Part shown: piece by piece, positions 36,952 to 46,142 of the stretch | Layout of the letters: each line of letters starts with the position of its first letter | Position numbering within the stretch: position 1 is the first letter of the stretch | Assembly: GCF_009939225.1 (NCBI RefSeq) | Contig: NZ_JAACJR010000010.1 | Location: 62,001 to 126,000, forward strand | DNA: 64,000 bases | Reading direction: 5' to 3' | Source of the DNA: Sediminibacterium soli | GTDB lineage: Bacteria > Bacteroidota > Bacteroidia > Chitinophagales > Chitinophagaceae | Translations under genes and position numbers: made by a program | The notes under the pieces: model-generated | Databases searched by the model: none | The model's input: only the letters and a program-made list of their open reading frames with translations | What the model was told of the DNA's origin: nothing

Positions 36952-39780
36952 ATGAAGAAACCTCAGATAATATACCTGTTGCTGCTGCTCATGCAGTTGC
37001 TGTACAGCCGGCTGCCCGCACAGGAACTGAAACTATGGTACCAGCGTCCCGCAGCAACCTGGACCGAGGCATTGCCCATAGGCAACGGCCGTATAGGCGC
37101 TATGTTATTCGGCGGCGTGCAGGAGGATCGCATACAGTTCAACGAAGAAACACTGTGGACAGGCGCGCCACGTTCTCATAGCAGACCTGGCGCCTGGAAA
37201 TACCTCGATACCATCCGCCATTTGTTGTTCGCGGGCGACCAGCGCTCCGCGGAGGCATTGGCGGAGAAAAATTTTATGGGCCTAAAAAGCAGTGAAGGGA
37301 AAAAAGAAGCCTGGACCCGGGACATGCTGTCGCTGAAAGGCCTGCACGGAGACCCATCCGCCGCGCATTTTGACGACGGGCAGTGGAAAACCATGCAGGT
37401 GCCTGCCTACGATGGCTGGGAGAGTGTGGGTTTTGAAGGTCTCGACGGCGCGGTTTGGCTGCGGACCTATTTTGAACTGCCGGCATCATGGCTGGGTAAA
37501 GACCTGGTGCTCGACCTGAACCGCATCCGCGATTACGACCGCAGTTATGTGAACGGCAAACCGGTGGGGGAACAGGAAAACAACGAAGCAAGAAAATACC
37601 GCATACCCGCAGGCCAACTGCATGCCGGTCGCAACAGCATTGCCATACAGGTACTGAACTATTCCGATAAAGGAGGTATTACCGGGTATAAAGACACAAC
37701 AAGGCATATCGGTGTTTATCCCTTTGGCAGCGAACAGGAAAAGCTATCACTCAACGGTGCGTGGAAATACCTGGTGCAGGATGATGAATCTCCGCCTACA
37801 GCCGTTTACCAGGCCAGCTACCAGCCTTTTGGCGACCTGCTGCTGCGTTTTCAGCACACAGGTGCCGTTACCCGTTACAGGCGTGAACTGGATCTGCATA
37901 CGGCGATTGCCAGCACGGCCTACACGGCAGACGGTGTAGATTTCACGCGCAGCTACCTGGTGAGCCAGCCCAGCCAGACGCTCGCCGTTAACCTGTCGGC
38001 CTCCCGCAAAAACAGCATCAGCTTCGAAGCGGAGCTGAACAGTCCGCATAAAAACTTCCGTGTCACAAAAACCGGCGACAATACCATCGCACTTTCAGTG
38101 CAGGTGAGGAATGGCGCGCTGCGGGGCGAAAGCTACCTGCTTATCCGGCTCAGGGGCGGCAGTCTTTCTGTGGCCGGTAACAGGCTGGTCGTGCGCGGGG
38201 CCGATGAGGCAACACTGTATTTGACGGCTGCAACCAACTACCAGAATTTCCAGTCTGTAAAAGCCGATCCTGCCGCAGCCTGCAGGCAGGCGTTGCAAAA
38301 CCTGTCAGGAAAAACATACGAAAGCATCAGGGCCGCGCATATTGCCGAGTACAGAAAATATTTCAACACGTTTTCACTTGATCTCGGAAAAAGCGGCTAT
38401 GAGCAGCTGCCCACCGACCAGCGTCTTGCGCAGTTTGCGGGCACCGGCGATCCCTCTTTTGTTGCCTTGTACCTGCAGTACGGGCGATACCTGCTGATCG
38501 CTTCTTCAAGACCCGGAACCCGTCCTGCCAACCTGCAGGGTATCTGGAATGAATTGCTTACGCCGCCCTGGGGCAGCAAGTATACCACCAATATCAACCT
38601 CGAGATGAATTACTGGCCCGCAGAGCCGCTCAATCTTTCACCCATGCACGAGCCGCTGTTTCAGATGATCGGAGAACTTGCGGCCACCGGAAAACAGACA
38701 GCCCTCGATCATTACAACGCCCCGGGATGGGTGCTGCACCATAACACCGATCTCTGGAGGGGAACGGCGCCGATCAATGCGGCCAACCACGGTATATGGG
38801 TTACCGGCGGAGCATGGCTCTGTCAGCACCTGTGGGAACATTACCTGTATACCCAGGACCGGCAATTTCTGCGGAACAAAGCGTACCCGCTGATGCGTGA
38901 CTGTGCGCGGTTCTTTAACGCATTCCTGGTAAAAGATCCGGCAACGGGATGGCTGATCAGCACACCTTCTAATTCGCCGGAGCAGGGAGGACTTGTGGCA
39001 GGCCCTGCGATGGACCACCAGATCATACGCGCGCTGTTTGGAAATGTGATTGCCGCGGGCAGCATACTCAACAGTGATGCGGTTTTTCGCGATACGCTGC
39101 AGAAAAATCTGGCGCAGCTGGCACCCGACCAGGTGGGCCGCTACGGCCAGTTGCAGGAATGGCTGCGCGATGTGGACGACACCACCAACAAGCACCGGCA
39201 TATATCGCATCTCTGGGCCGTGTACCCAGGTAAGGAAATCAACTGGGACGAGACACCGCAACTCATGAACGCCGCCCGCCGGTCTTTACGCTACCGCGGC
39301 GATGCCGCCACCGGTTGGAGTCTTGGCTGGAAGATCAACTGCTGGGCGCGTTTTAAAGACGGCGATCACGCCTTCCGCATGATACAGATGCTTATAAGCC
39401 CCGCCAAAGGAGGCGCCGGCAGTTACCCCAACCTGTTTGATGCACACCCGCCGTTCCAGATCGACGGCAATTTTGGCGGCGCCGCAGGTATCGGCGAACT
39501 GCTTGTGCAGAGCCATACAAAATACATTGACCTGCTGCCCGCGCTGCCGGAGGCGCTGCCCTATGGTAAACTGAAAGGTATCTGCGCGCGCGGCGGATTC
39601 GTGATCGATATGGATTGGGATAAGAACAAGCTGCAGAAGATAACCGTTACCTCACTGGCAGGACAGCCGCTATTGCTGCGCTACCGCGATAAAGTGACAG
39701 AGATCGCTACCGTAAAAAACGGTCGCTACCAATTCAACGCATTGCTTGAACCGGTAAAACAAATAACTGCTGACAATTAG
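36952..39780 (+). CDS. Secreted GH95 enzyme (alpha-L-fucosidase/alpha-L-galactosidase family) with inserted jelly-roll domain
   Basis: A 942-residue secreted enzyme with signal peptide ending RLPAQ and the GH95 opening LWYQRPAATWTEALPIGNGRIGAMLFGG. The (alpha/alpha)6 part carries the catalytic Asn region NINLEMNYWPAEPLNL and the catalytic Asp region PFQIDGNFGGAAGIGELL. Residues about 130-265 (LHGDPSAAHFDDGQWKTMQV, WLRTYFELPASWLGKDLVL, YVNGKPVGEQ) read as a GH2-type sugar-binding jelly roll inserted into the N-terminal beta-domain, longer than a basic GH95. It would remove L-fucose or L-galactose. The ATG at 36952 is better than a TTG at 36940. It sits 4 nt after the previous gene. Confidence 0.9.
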   Translation: MKKPQIIYLLLLLMQLLYSRLPAQELKLWYQRPAATWTEALPIGNGRIGAMLFGGVQEDRIQFNEETLWTGAPRSHSRPGAWKYLDTIRHLLFAGDQRSAEALAEKNFMGLKSSEGKKEAWTRDMLSLKGLHGDPSAAHFDDGQWKTMQVPAYDGWESVGFEGLDGAVWLRTYFELPASWLGKDLVLDLNRIRDYDRSYVNGKPVGEQENNEARKYRIPAGQLHAGRNSIAIQVLNYSDKGGITGYKDTTRHIGVYPFGSEQEKLSLNGAWKYLVQDDESPPTAVYQASYQPFGDLLLRFQHTGAVTRYRRELDLHTAIASTAYTADGVDFTRSYLVSQPSQTLAVNLSASRKNSISFEAELNSPHKNFRVTKTGDNTIALSVQVRNGALRGESYLLIRLRGGSLSVAGNRLVVRGADEATLYLTAATNYQNFQSVKADPAAACRQALQNLSGKTYESIRAAHIAEYRKYFNTFSLDLGKSGYEQLPTDQRLAQFAGTGDPSFVALYLQYGRYLLIASSRPGTRPANLQGIWNELLTPPWGSKYTTNINLEMNYWPAEPLNLSPMHEPLFQMIGELAATGKQTALDHYNAPGWVLHHNTDLWRGTAPINAANHGIWVTGGAWLCQHLWEHYLYTQDRQFLRNKAYPLMRDCARFFNAFLVKDPATGWLISTPSNSPEQGGLVAGPAMDHQIIRALFGNVIAAGSILNSDAVFRDTLQKNLAQLAPDQVGRYGQLQEWLRDVDDTTNKHRHISHLWAVYPGKEINWDETPQLMNAARRSLRYRGDAATGWSLGWKINCWARFKDGDHAFRMIQMLISPAKGGAGSYPNLFDAHPPFQIDGNFGGAAGIGELLVQSHTKYIDLLPALPEALPYGKLKGICARGGFVIDMDWDKNKLQKITVTSLAGQPLLLRYRDKVTEIATVKNGRYQFNALLEPVKQITADN

Positions 39781-39792
39781 CAGCATACCATT

Positions 39793-42531
39793 ATGAAAAA
39801 ATACGGCAGTTATATCGCAATCCTTTGCCTGTTTACCCAGGTAGCCGCGCAGGAAGGATTGTCTGTTGACAACCTCCGCTGCGAATACCGTAAAAACCCG
39901 GTAGGGGTAGAGCTGAGCGCACCGGCGCTGAGTTGGGAGTTGCTGTCTTCTATGCGCAATACCCGCCAGGCTGCTTACCGAATACAAGTGGCGGAAGATT
40001 CCCTGTCATTGACAAAGGGAGAGGCCGGCAGCTGGGATACACAAAAACAAACAGGCAATACCTCGCTGCAGGTAGGGTACGGCGGAAAAAAACTGGTGCC
40101 CGCAAAAAAATATTTCTGGAGAGTGATGGTATGGGACAACAGGGGCCGCCATTCTGCCTGGAGCAAACCGGCTGCCTGGCAGATGGGATTGCCGCAGCGC
40201 AGCGACTGGCGCCATGCGCAATGGATCGCATACGACATCATTGCCGATACAGCCATCATTGCGCCGCATATACACCTCAACGGTAAAAAATCGTGGGGGG
40301 GCAGACGTAACACACTTCCGATGTTCCGTAAAACCTTTGCAGTGGAGAAAAGACTGAAAAGAGCCACGGCATTTATCTGCGGACTCGGGCATTTTGAACT
40401 GTATGTGAATGGCCGTAAAACAGGTGATCATTTTCTTGACCCCGGCTGGACCAATTACGCCAAACATGCGCAGTATGTTGGGTTTGATATCACCGACCAG
40501 GTAAAAAAAGGCAGTAACGCCATCGGCGTAATGCTGGGCAATGGGTTTTATTATATTCCCGGCCAGCGGTACAGGAAAATGACGGGCGCTTACGGGCTTC
40601 CCAAAATGATACTGCGCACGGTCATTGAATACGAAGACGGTTCTGCGGAAGACATCGTATCGGATCAAAGCTGGCAAACAGCGCCTTCACCCATTATTTT
40701 TTCCAGTATCTACGGAGGAGAGGATTACGACGCCACGCTTGAGCAGCAAGGATGGAATACGGCAGCCTTCTCTGCGCAAGCGTGGAAACCCGCTGTCGTT
40801 ACCAGTGGCCCGCCGGTGCTGGAAGCGCAGATGGCCGAACCGGTGAAACTGCTGCAACATTTTTTGCCGGTACAGCAAAAATCACTGGACAGCCACACTT
40901 CGGTATACGATCTTGGGCAGAATTTTTCCGGTATTCCGCGCATTACGGTCAGCGGCCGCCGCGGAGACACGGTGCGCATACGCCCGGCAGAACTGCTTAC
41001 CGCCGATGGCAGGGCCAACCAGAAAGCCACGGGGTCCCCGTCTTATTATACCTATGTGTTAAAAGGCGACGGCGCAGAGCAATGGCAGCCGCGTTTCAGT
41101 TATTACGGTTTCCGTTACCTGCAGGCAGAATGCATTGCAGCAGACAGCAACGGACAATTACCAAAACTGCTTGCGCTGGAAGGATGGCATATGCGTAACG
41201 CCGCAGATTCGGTTAGTTCGTTTTCCTGTTCCAGTGAACTGTTTAACAGAACGCATTCACTGATCAACTGGGCCATCAAAAGCAATATGGTAAGCGTGTT
41301 CACTGATTGTCCGCACCGCGAAAAACTGGGCTGGCTCGAGGAAACGCATCTTATGGGCGCTTCGGTGCAGTACAATTACGATATCGCCGCACTTTGCCGG
41401 AAAGTGATCCGGGATATGATGCAGGCACAATACCCCAACGGGAAGATCCCCGAAATAGCGCCGGAGTTTACCGTGTTCACACCACCCTTTGACGAATCAC
41501 CCGAATGGGGCAGCGCGGCGATTATTCTGCCCTGGTATTACTACCAATGGTACGGCGATCGCCGCATACTGGCCGAAGCCTACGATATGATGAAGCGCTA
41601 CCTCGGTTACCTGCAGGGCAGATCAAGTGAGCATATTGTTTCGCATGGACTGGGCGACTGGTTCGATATCGGTCCCAAACCCTCGGGATTTTCACAAATG
41701 ACCAGGATGGGGATCACTGCCACCGCCATGTATTATTATGATATCACCATCCTCGCAAAAGTGGCGGGGCTGCTTCGCAAGGATGCCGACGCTGCGGCGT
41801 ACAACCGGCTGGCAGGCGAGGTACGACAGGCATTCAACAAAACATTTTTCGACCCGGTAAAACAACAATACGATTCTGCGAGCCAGACGGCCAATGCCAT
41901 GGCGCTTTTTATGGAACTGGCAGAACCGCAGCAAAGAGACCAGGCGGTGAAAGCCCTGGTACGGGATATCCGCAGCCGCAACAACGCGCTCACCGCCGGT
42001 GATGTGGGGTATCGCTATGTATTGAAAGCGCTGGAAGCAGCAGGAAAGAACGATGTGGTTTTTGATATGAACAGCCGGTACGATGTGCCCGGCTATGGCT
42101 TCCAGTTGCAGCACGGCGCCACCGCGCTCACCGAAAGCTGGCAGGCATATGAATCCGTATCCAATAACCATTTTATGCTTGGGCACCTGATGGAGTGGCT
42201 GTATGCAGCCGTTGCAGGCATACGGCAGGCGCCGCAATCTGCGGGCTGGAAACAAATAGAGATACGACCCGAAGCAGTGGGCGATCTGCAGTTTGCCACG
42301 GCAACATTTCATTCGCCTTACGGGTTGATCGGAAGCGCATGGAAAAAAACGGCAGACGGCTTTGCGCTGCAGGTTACCATACCTGCCAATACCACCGCAG
42401 CGGTATACCTGCCGGCAAATAAAAATTCGGTGATAAAGGAAGGCGCTGTCAGCAGGCGTTTTCGCTATACCAACGGCAGGGCCCTGGTAACAATAGGATC
42501 GGGGACCTATCATTTTACAGTAAACAACTAA
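39793..42531 (+). CDS. Secreted alpha-L-rhamnosidase, GH78
   Basis: A 912-residue secreted enzyme removing alpha-L-rhamnose from pectic or glycosidic substrates. The signal peptide is short (ends FTQVAAQ). The N-terminal fibronectin-like domain has LRCEYRKNPVGVE and PALSWELLS, followed by jelly-roll modules (YVNGRKTGDHFLDPGWTNY). The catalytic (alpha/alpha)6 barrel holds VFTDCPHREKLGWLEETHL with the acidic catalytic residues, then FDESPEWGSAAIILPWYYYQ and HGLGDWFDIGP. The C-terminal beta-domain is complete. Its product, L-rhamnose, matches the RhaT gene upstream in the same operon. Confidence 0.94.
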   Translation: MKKYGSYIAILCLFTQVAAQEGLSVDNLRCEYRKNPVGVELSAPALSWELLSSMRNTRQAAYRIQVAEDSLSLTKGEAGSWDTQKQTGNTSLQVGYGGKKLVPAKKYFWRVMVWDNRGRHSAWSKPAAWQMGLPQRSDWRHAQWIAYDIIADTAIIAPHIHLNGKKSWGGRRNTLPMFRKTFAVEKRLKRATAFICGLGHFELYVNGRKTGDHFLDPGWTNYAKHAQYVGFDITDQVKKGSNAIGVMLGNGFYYIPGQRYRKMTGAYGLPKMILRTVIEYEDGSAEDIVSDQSWQTAPSPIIFSSIYGGEDYDATLEQQGWNTAAFSAQAWKPAVVTSGPPVLEAQMAEPVKLLQHFLPVQQKSLDSHTSVYDLGQNFSGIPRITVSGRRGDTVRIRPAELLTADGRANQKATGSPSYYTYVLKGDGAEQWQPRFSYYGFRYLQAECIAADSNGQLPKLLALEGWHMRNAADSVSSFSCSSELFNRTHSLINWAIKSNMVSVFTDCPHREKLGWLEETHLMGASVQYNYDIAALCRKVIRDMMQAQYPNGKIPEIAPEFTVFTPPFDESPEWGSAAIILPWYYYQWYGDRRILAEAYDMMKRYLGYLQGRSSEHIVSHGLGDWFDIGPKPSGFSQMTRMGITATAMYYYDITILAKVAGLLRKDADAAAYNRLAGEVRQAFNKTFFDPVKQQYDSASQTANAMALFMELAEPQQRDQAVKALVRDIRSRNNALTAGDVGYRYVLKALEAAGKNDVVFDMNSRYDVPGYGFQLQHGATALTESWQAYESVSNNHFMLGHLMEWLYAAVAGIRQAPQSAGWKQIEIRPEAVGDLQFATATFHSPYGLIGSAWKKTADGFALQVTIPANTTAAVYLPANKNSVIKEGAVSRRFRYTNGRALVTIGSGTYHFTVNN

Positions 42532-42535
42532 CGGC

Positions 42536-43552
42536 ATGAAAGCATGGATATGTGAACAGCCTGGTGTATTCAGGTACGACGTAAAGGAAATACCCATGGC
42601 GCAAAAGGGAAACGCCCTTCTCAGGATCAGGCGCATCGGTATCTGCGGTACAGACCTGCATGCATTTGAAGGCACACAGCCTTTTTTTTCTTACCCGAGA
42701 ATACTCGGCCACGAACTGGCAGCCGAGATAGCGGCGATTGACGGCGGCGGAACATTTGCGGTTGGCGACAGGGTTACCTTCATCCCGTATTTTCATTGCG
42801 GTCATTGCATTGCCTGCCGCAACGGGCTTACCAATTGCTGTACCGATATCAAAGTATTCGGTGTGCATATCGACGGGGGTATGCAGGAATTTGTTTCGGT
42901 GCCGGTGCAGTATCTGGTGCAGGGCGGTGACATGGCATTTGATGAACTGGCGCTTGTGGAGCCGCTGGCCATCGGCGCACATGGTATCCGCAGGGCCGGC
43001 GTAAAAGCAGGCGAACTGGTGGCGGTGATAGGCGCCGGGCCCATCGGTCTGGGCGTAATGGAGTTTGCACGCATCTCGGGCGCACAGGTGATCGCCATCG
43101 ATGTAAACGAGAGACGGCTGCAGTTCTGCAGGGAGCGGTTGCAGGTGGTGCATACCATCAATCCATCGGCAACCGATACGCTCGAAGCCTTGCAGACAAT
43201 CACCGGCGGCGATATGCCCGCAGTGGTGATCGATGCCACGGGCAACCTGAATGCCATCAACCAGGGCTTTCGCTACCTGGCGCATGGCGGGCGGTATGTG
43301 CTGGTGGGACTGCAGAAAGCGGAGATAGCGTTCAGTCACCCCGAATTCCATAAACGCGAGGCAACCCTGATGAGCAGCCGCAATGCAACACGCGAGGATT
43401 TCGATCATGTGCTGGCCTGTATGCGTAACAGGCAGATCGATCCGGCCACTTATATTACGCACTGTGTGCAGTTCAGCGAGATCGGCAGCCGGTTTGAAAG
43501 CTGGCTGAACCCCGCCTCGGGTGTGATCAAGGCCATGGCACTGATCGATTAA
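42536..43552 (+). CDS. Zinc-dependent alcohol dehydrogenase (MDR family), sugar/sugar-acid oxidising type
   Basis: A 338-residue cytosolic medium-chain dehydrogenase. Catalytic zinc ligands are Cys37 (GICGTDLH) and His59-Glu60 (ILGHE); the structural zinc site is HCGHCIACRNGLTNC (Cys88, 91, 94 and 101 or 102). The NAD motif is VIGAGPIGLGVMEFA. It resembles the branch with L-galactonate/L-fuconate-type and threonine-type dehydrogenases. Together with the lactonase and Gfo/Idh protein it supplies a second redox step for sugar catabolism. It starts 4 nt after the GH78 stop, so a cytosolic enzyme is placed between two secreted glycosidases. Confidence 0.9.
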   Translation: MKAWICEQPGVFRYDVKEIPMAQKGNALLRIRRIGICGTDLHAFEGTQPFFSYPRILGHELAAEIAAIDGGGTFAVGDRVTFIPYFHCGHCIACRNGLTNCCTDIKVFGVHIDGGMQEFVSVPVQYLVQGGDMAFDELALVEPLAIGAHGIRRAGVKAGELVAVIGAGPIGLGVMEFARISGAQVIAIDVNERRLQFCRERLQVVHTINPSATDTLEALQTITGGDMPAVVIDATGNLNAINQGFRYLAHGGRYVLVGLQKAEIAFSHPEFHKREATLMSSRNATREDFDHVLACMRNRQIDPATYITHCVQFSEIGSRFESWLNPASGVIKAMALID

Positions 43553-43564
43553 TTTTTCGATGAT

Positions 43565-45970
43565 ATGATGACACGATATAGTTGGTACCTGTTTTTTCTG
43601 CTGCTGTCACTTGGCGCCGGCGCGCAACCCCGTACCGTGCTTGGGTTTAACAGCGACTGGAAATTTCAACTGGGTGATGACAGCGCGATGGCCGGCCCCG
43701 GTTACAACGATACCCGCTGGCGCAGGCTTGTATTGCCGCACGACTGGAGTATTGAATCGGATTTCAGCAAGGCATACCCCGCAACAAACCAGGGCGGTGC
43801 GCTGCCCGGCGGTATCGGCTGGTACCGAAAAAGTTTTGTTCTTCCGCAGTCGGCAAACGGCAGGCAGGTATCGATCGAGTTCGACGGCGTTTATCGCAAC
43901 AGCGAAGTGTGGATCAACGGCATCCTTCTGGGCAAACGCCCCAATGGCTATCTCTCTTTCGCCTACGATCTGACGCCCTACCTCAAACCGGCGCCCGGGG
44001 AAAACACCCTTGCGGTGAGGGTGGACAACAGTGCGCAGCCCAATTCAAGATGGTACAGCGGCTCGGGCATTTACCGCAGCGTACAGCTGGTGATCACGGG
44101 TAAAACATTTGTGGAAAGAGGCGGCAGTTATATCACCACACCCGCGGTTAGCGCGCAGCAGGCAACGGTACATATTGAAACAACCATCAAAACCATTGAT
44201 ACAGGAAAACAACAGGTATCGGTCGTTCATTCAATATACGATCCCGCAGGACGGTTGGTAAAAAGAGGCAGGAACATACCGGTGACGGCAGCAGGTCTTA
44301 CGGCTACCGAACAACTGTTGCTGCACCAGCCACTGCGCTGGCATACAGACCGGCCGGCGCTGTACCGTCTCAAAACACAGGTATTTCGCAGTGCGAAGCT
44401 GGTGGATGAAACGCTAACCAGTTTTGGTATACGCAGCTTTCGTTTCGATCCCGCAAAGGGTTTTTTCCTGAACGGTCAGCCGCAGAAGATAAAGGGGGTG
44501 TGTATGCACCACGATCTGGGCATACTTGGCGCAGCATTCAATGAGGCGGCGGCGCAGCGGCAGCTAAGGCTGCTGAAAGCCATGGGTTGCAACGCTATCC
44601 GCACGGCGCATAACCCACCCGCTTCCGAATGGCTTGACCTCTGTGACCGTATGGGTTTTCTGGTAATGGACGAAGCGTTTGATATGTGGCAGAAACGAAA
44701 AAATAAATTCGACTACCACCTCGATTTTAAAGAATGGGCTACGCGGGATATTGCCGAAATGGTGCTGCGCGACCGTAACCATCCTTCCGTATTCTCCTGG
44801 AGCATTGGCAACGAAATACGCGAACAGTTCGACAGCTCGGGCATTGCCCTTGCCAGAGATCTTGCTGCTGCCGTAAAGCGGCTCGATACGACAAGACCTG
44901 TTGTATCGGCGCTCACCGAAACCGATCCGGGGAAGAATTTTATCTACCGCTCCGGCGCGCTGGATCTGCTGGGGTTTAATTACAAGCTCTACGATTATGC
45001 CACGCTGCCCGGCAAATTCCCAGGGCAGAACATCATCGCCGCCGAAACTGTATCGGCGCTTGCCACGCGCGGCGTATACGATCAGCCTTCAGACAGTATG
45101 CGTGTATGGCCGCCGGATGCCAAACCTTTTACCGCAGGCAAGGCCGATATGACCGTTTCTGCCTACGACCACGTATATGCCTACTGGGGCGCCACGCACG
45201 AGCAGTCGCTGATCGCCGCCAACCGCTATCCTTTTATCAGCGGCAGTTTTGTCTGGAGCGGCTTCGATTTCCTGGGCGAACCGGTTCCCTATGCGTGGCC
45301 CGCGCGAAGTGCGTACTACGGCATAATCGACCTGGCAGGTTTTCCCAAAGATGTCTATTACCTGTACCAGAGTCAATGGACACGTACACCCGTACTGCAT
45401 ATTTTTCCGCACTGGAACTGGCAGCCCGGACAGATGGTAGATGTATGGGCCTATTACAACCAGGCAGACGAAGTGGAATTATTCCTAAACGGCAGATCGC
45501 TGGGCAAACAGCATACTACGCCTGGGAAGCTGCATGTTATGTGGCGGGTGCCTTTTGAACCCGGCACATTGAAAGCGGTATCGAGGAAAGCAGGGAAGAC
45601 CGTGCTGGTAAAAGAAATCAGCACCGCGGGCCGCCCGGCACGCATTGAGCTGGCAGCGGATAAAATCTACAAACCGCGCGATGGCAACAACCTGGTATAT
45701 ATCACCGCACGCATTACAGACAGCAGCGGCAATACGGTGCCCGGCGCAGACAATACCATCCGCTTTTCGGTGACAGGCGATGCCAGGATTGCCGGCAGCG
45801 ACAACGGCTACCAGGCCGATAGCAGCTCCCTGCAGAAACCGGTGCGAAAAGCCTGGAAAGGACTGGTGCTGGCATTGGTGCGCATTACCGGAAAAAAGGG
45901 AAATAGTACATTAACGGCAACCAGCCCCGGATTGCCGATCGCTTACATAACCCTGAAAGCAAATAGGTGA
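43565..45970 (+). CDS. Secreted GH2 glycoside hydrolase (beta-galactosidase family)
   Basis: An 801-residue secreted enzyme with a signal peptide ending GAGAQ. The N-terminal jelly roll (WRRLVLPHDWSIESDF, GIGWYRKSFVLP, VWINGILLGKRPNGY) and Ig-like domain precede the TIM barrel: KGVCMHHDLGILGAAF, RTAHNPPASEWLDLCDRMG, acid/base Glu in FSWSIGNEIREQ and the nucleophile Glu in NIIAAETVSA. C-terminal Ig-like domains of the DUF4982/invasin-like type follow (VWAYYNQADEVELFLNG, ITDSSGNTVPGADN). Family members act on beta-galactosides, beta-mannosides or beta-glucuronides. It closes the 12-gene run; a 172-nt gap with a candidate promoter follows. Confidence 0.93.
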   Translation: MMTRYSWYLFFLLLSLGAGAQPRTVLGFNSDWKFQLGDDSAMAGPGYNDTRWRRLVLPHDWSIESDFSKAYPATNQGGALPGGIGWYRKSFVLPQSANGRQVSIEFDGVYRNSEVWINGILLGKRPNGYLSFAYDLTPYLKPAPGENTLAVRVDNSAQPNSRWYSGSGIYRSVQLVITGKTFVERGGSYITTPAVSAQQATVHIETTIKTIDTGKQQVSVVHSIYDPAGRLVKRGRNIPVTAAGLTATEQLLLHQPLRWHTDRPALYRLKTQVFRSAKLVDETLTSFGIRSFRFDPAKGFFLNGQPQKIKGVCMHHDLGILGAAFNEAAAQRQLRLLKAMGCNAIRTAHNPPASEWLDLCDRMGFLVMDEAFDMWQKRKNKFDYHLDFKEWATRDIAEMVLRDRNHPSVFSWSIGNEIREQFDSSGIALARDLAAAVKRLDTTRPVVSALTETDPGKNFIYRSGALDLLGFNYKLYDYATLPGKFPGQNIIAAETVSALATRGVYDQPSDSMRVWPPDAKPFTAGKADMTVSAYDHVYAYWGATHEQSLIAANRYPFISGSFVWSGFDFLGEPVPYAWPARSAYYGIIDLAGFPKDVYYLYQSQWTRTPVLHIFPHWNWQPGQMVDVWAYYNQADEVELFLNGRSLGKQHTTPGKLHVMWRVPFEPGTLKAVSRKAGKTVLVKEISTAGRPARIELAADKIYKPRDGNNLVYITARITDSSGNTVPGADNTIRFSVTGDARIAGSDNGYQADSSSLQKPVRKAWKGLVLALVRITGKKGNSTLTATSPGLPIAYITLKANR

Positions 45971-46051
45971 CAGCAGATTTACGCAATCGTTCCCGGAGCA
46001 AAGGGTTTTTGCAAATAGTAAAATAGTACATCTTTATAATCAAACCTTACA

Positions 46052-46082
46052 TTGTTGCCCCTATAGTGCCTGTGTATCTTTA
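46052..46082 (+). promoter_or_regulatory. Putative promoter of the DUF3826-SusCD pectin PUL
   Basis: TTG at 46052-46054 (with a second TTG at 46055-46057), 20 nt, then TATCTTTA (46075-46082), one mismatch to TAnnTTTG. It would give a leader of about 54 nt before the ATG at 46143. It lies in the only sizeable gap between the two gene runs. Confidence 0.4.
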
Positions 46083-46142
46083 GCGTGATCATCGATATTC
46101 CTATGGGAACAGATGAATCATCTCCGATCAAAACGCAATTCG

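Noticed and set aside
42515-43462. 315-residue minus-strand open frame over the zinc dehydrogenase gene
   Set aside because: Antisense shadow; the plus strand encodes all zinc ligands and the Rossmann motif.
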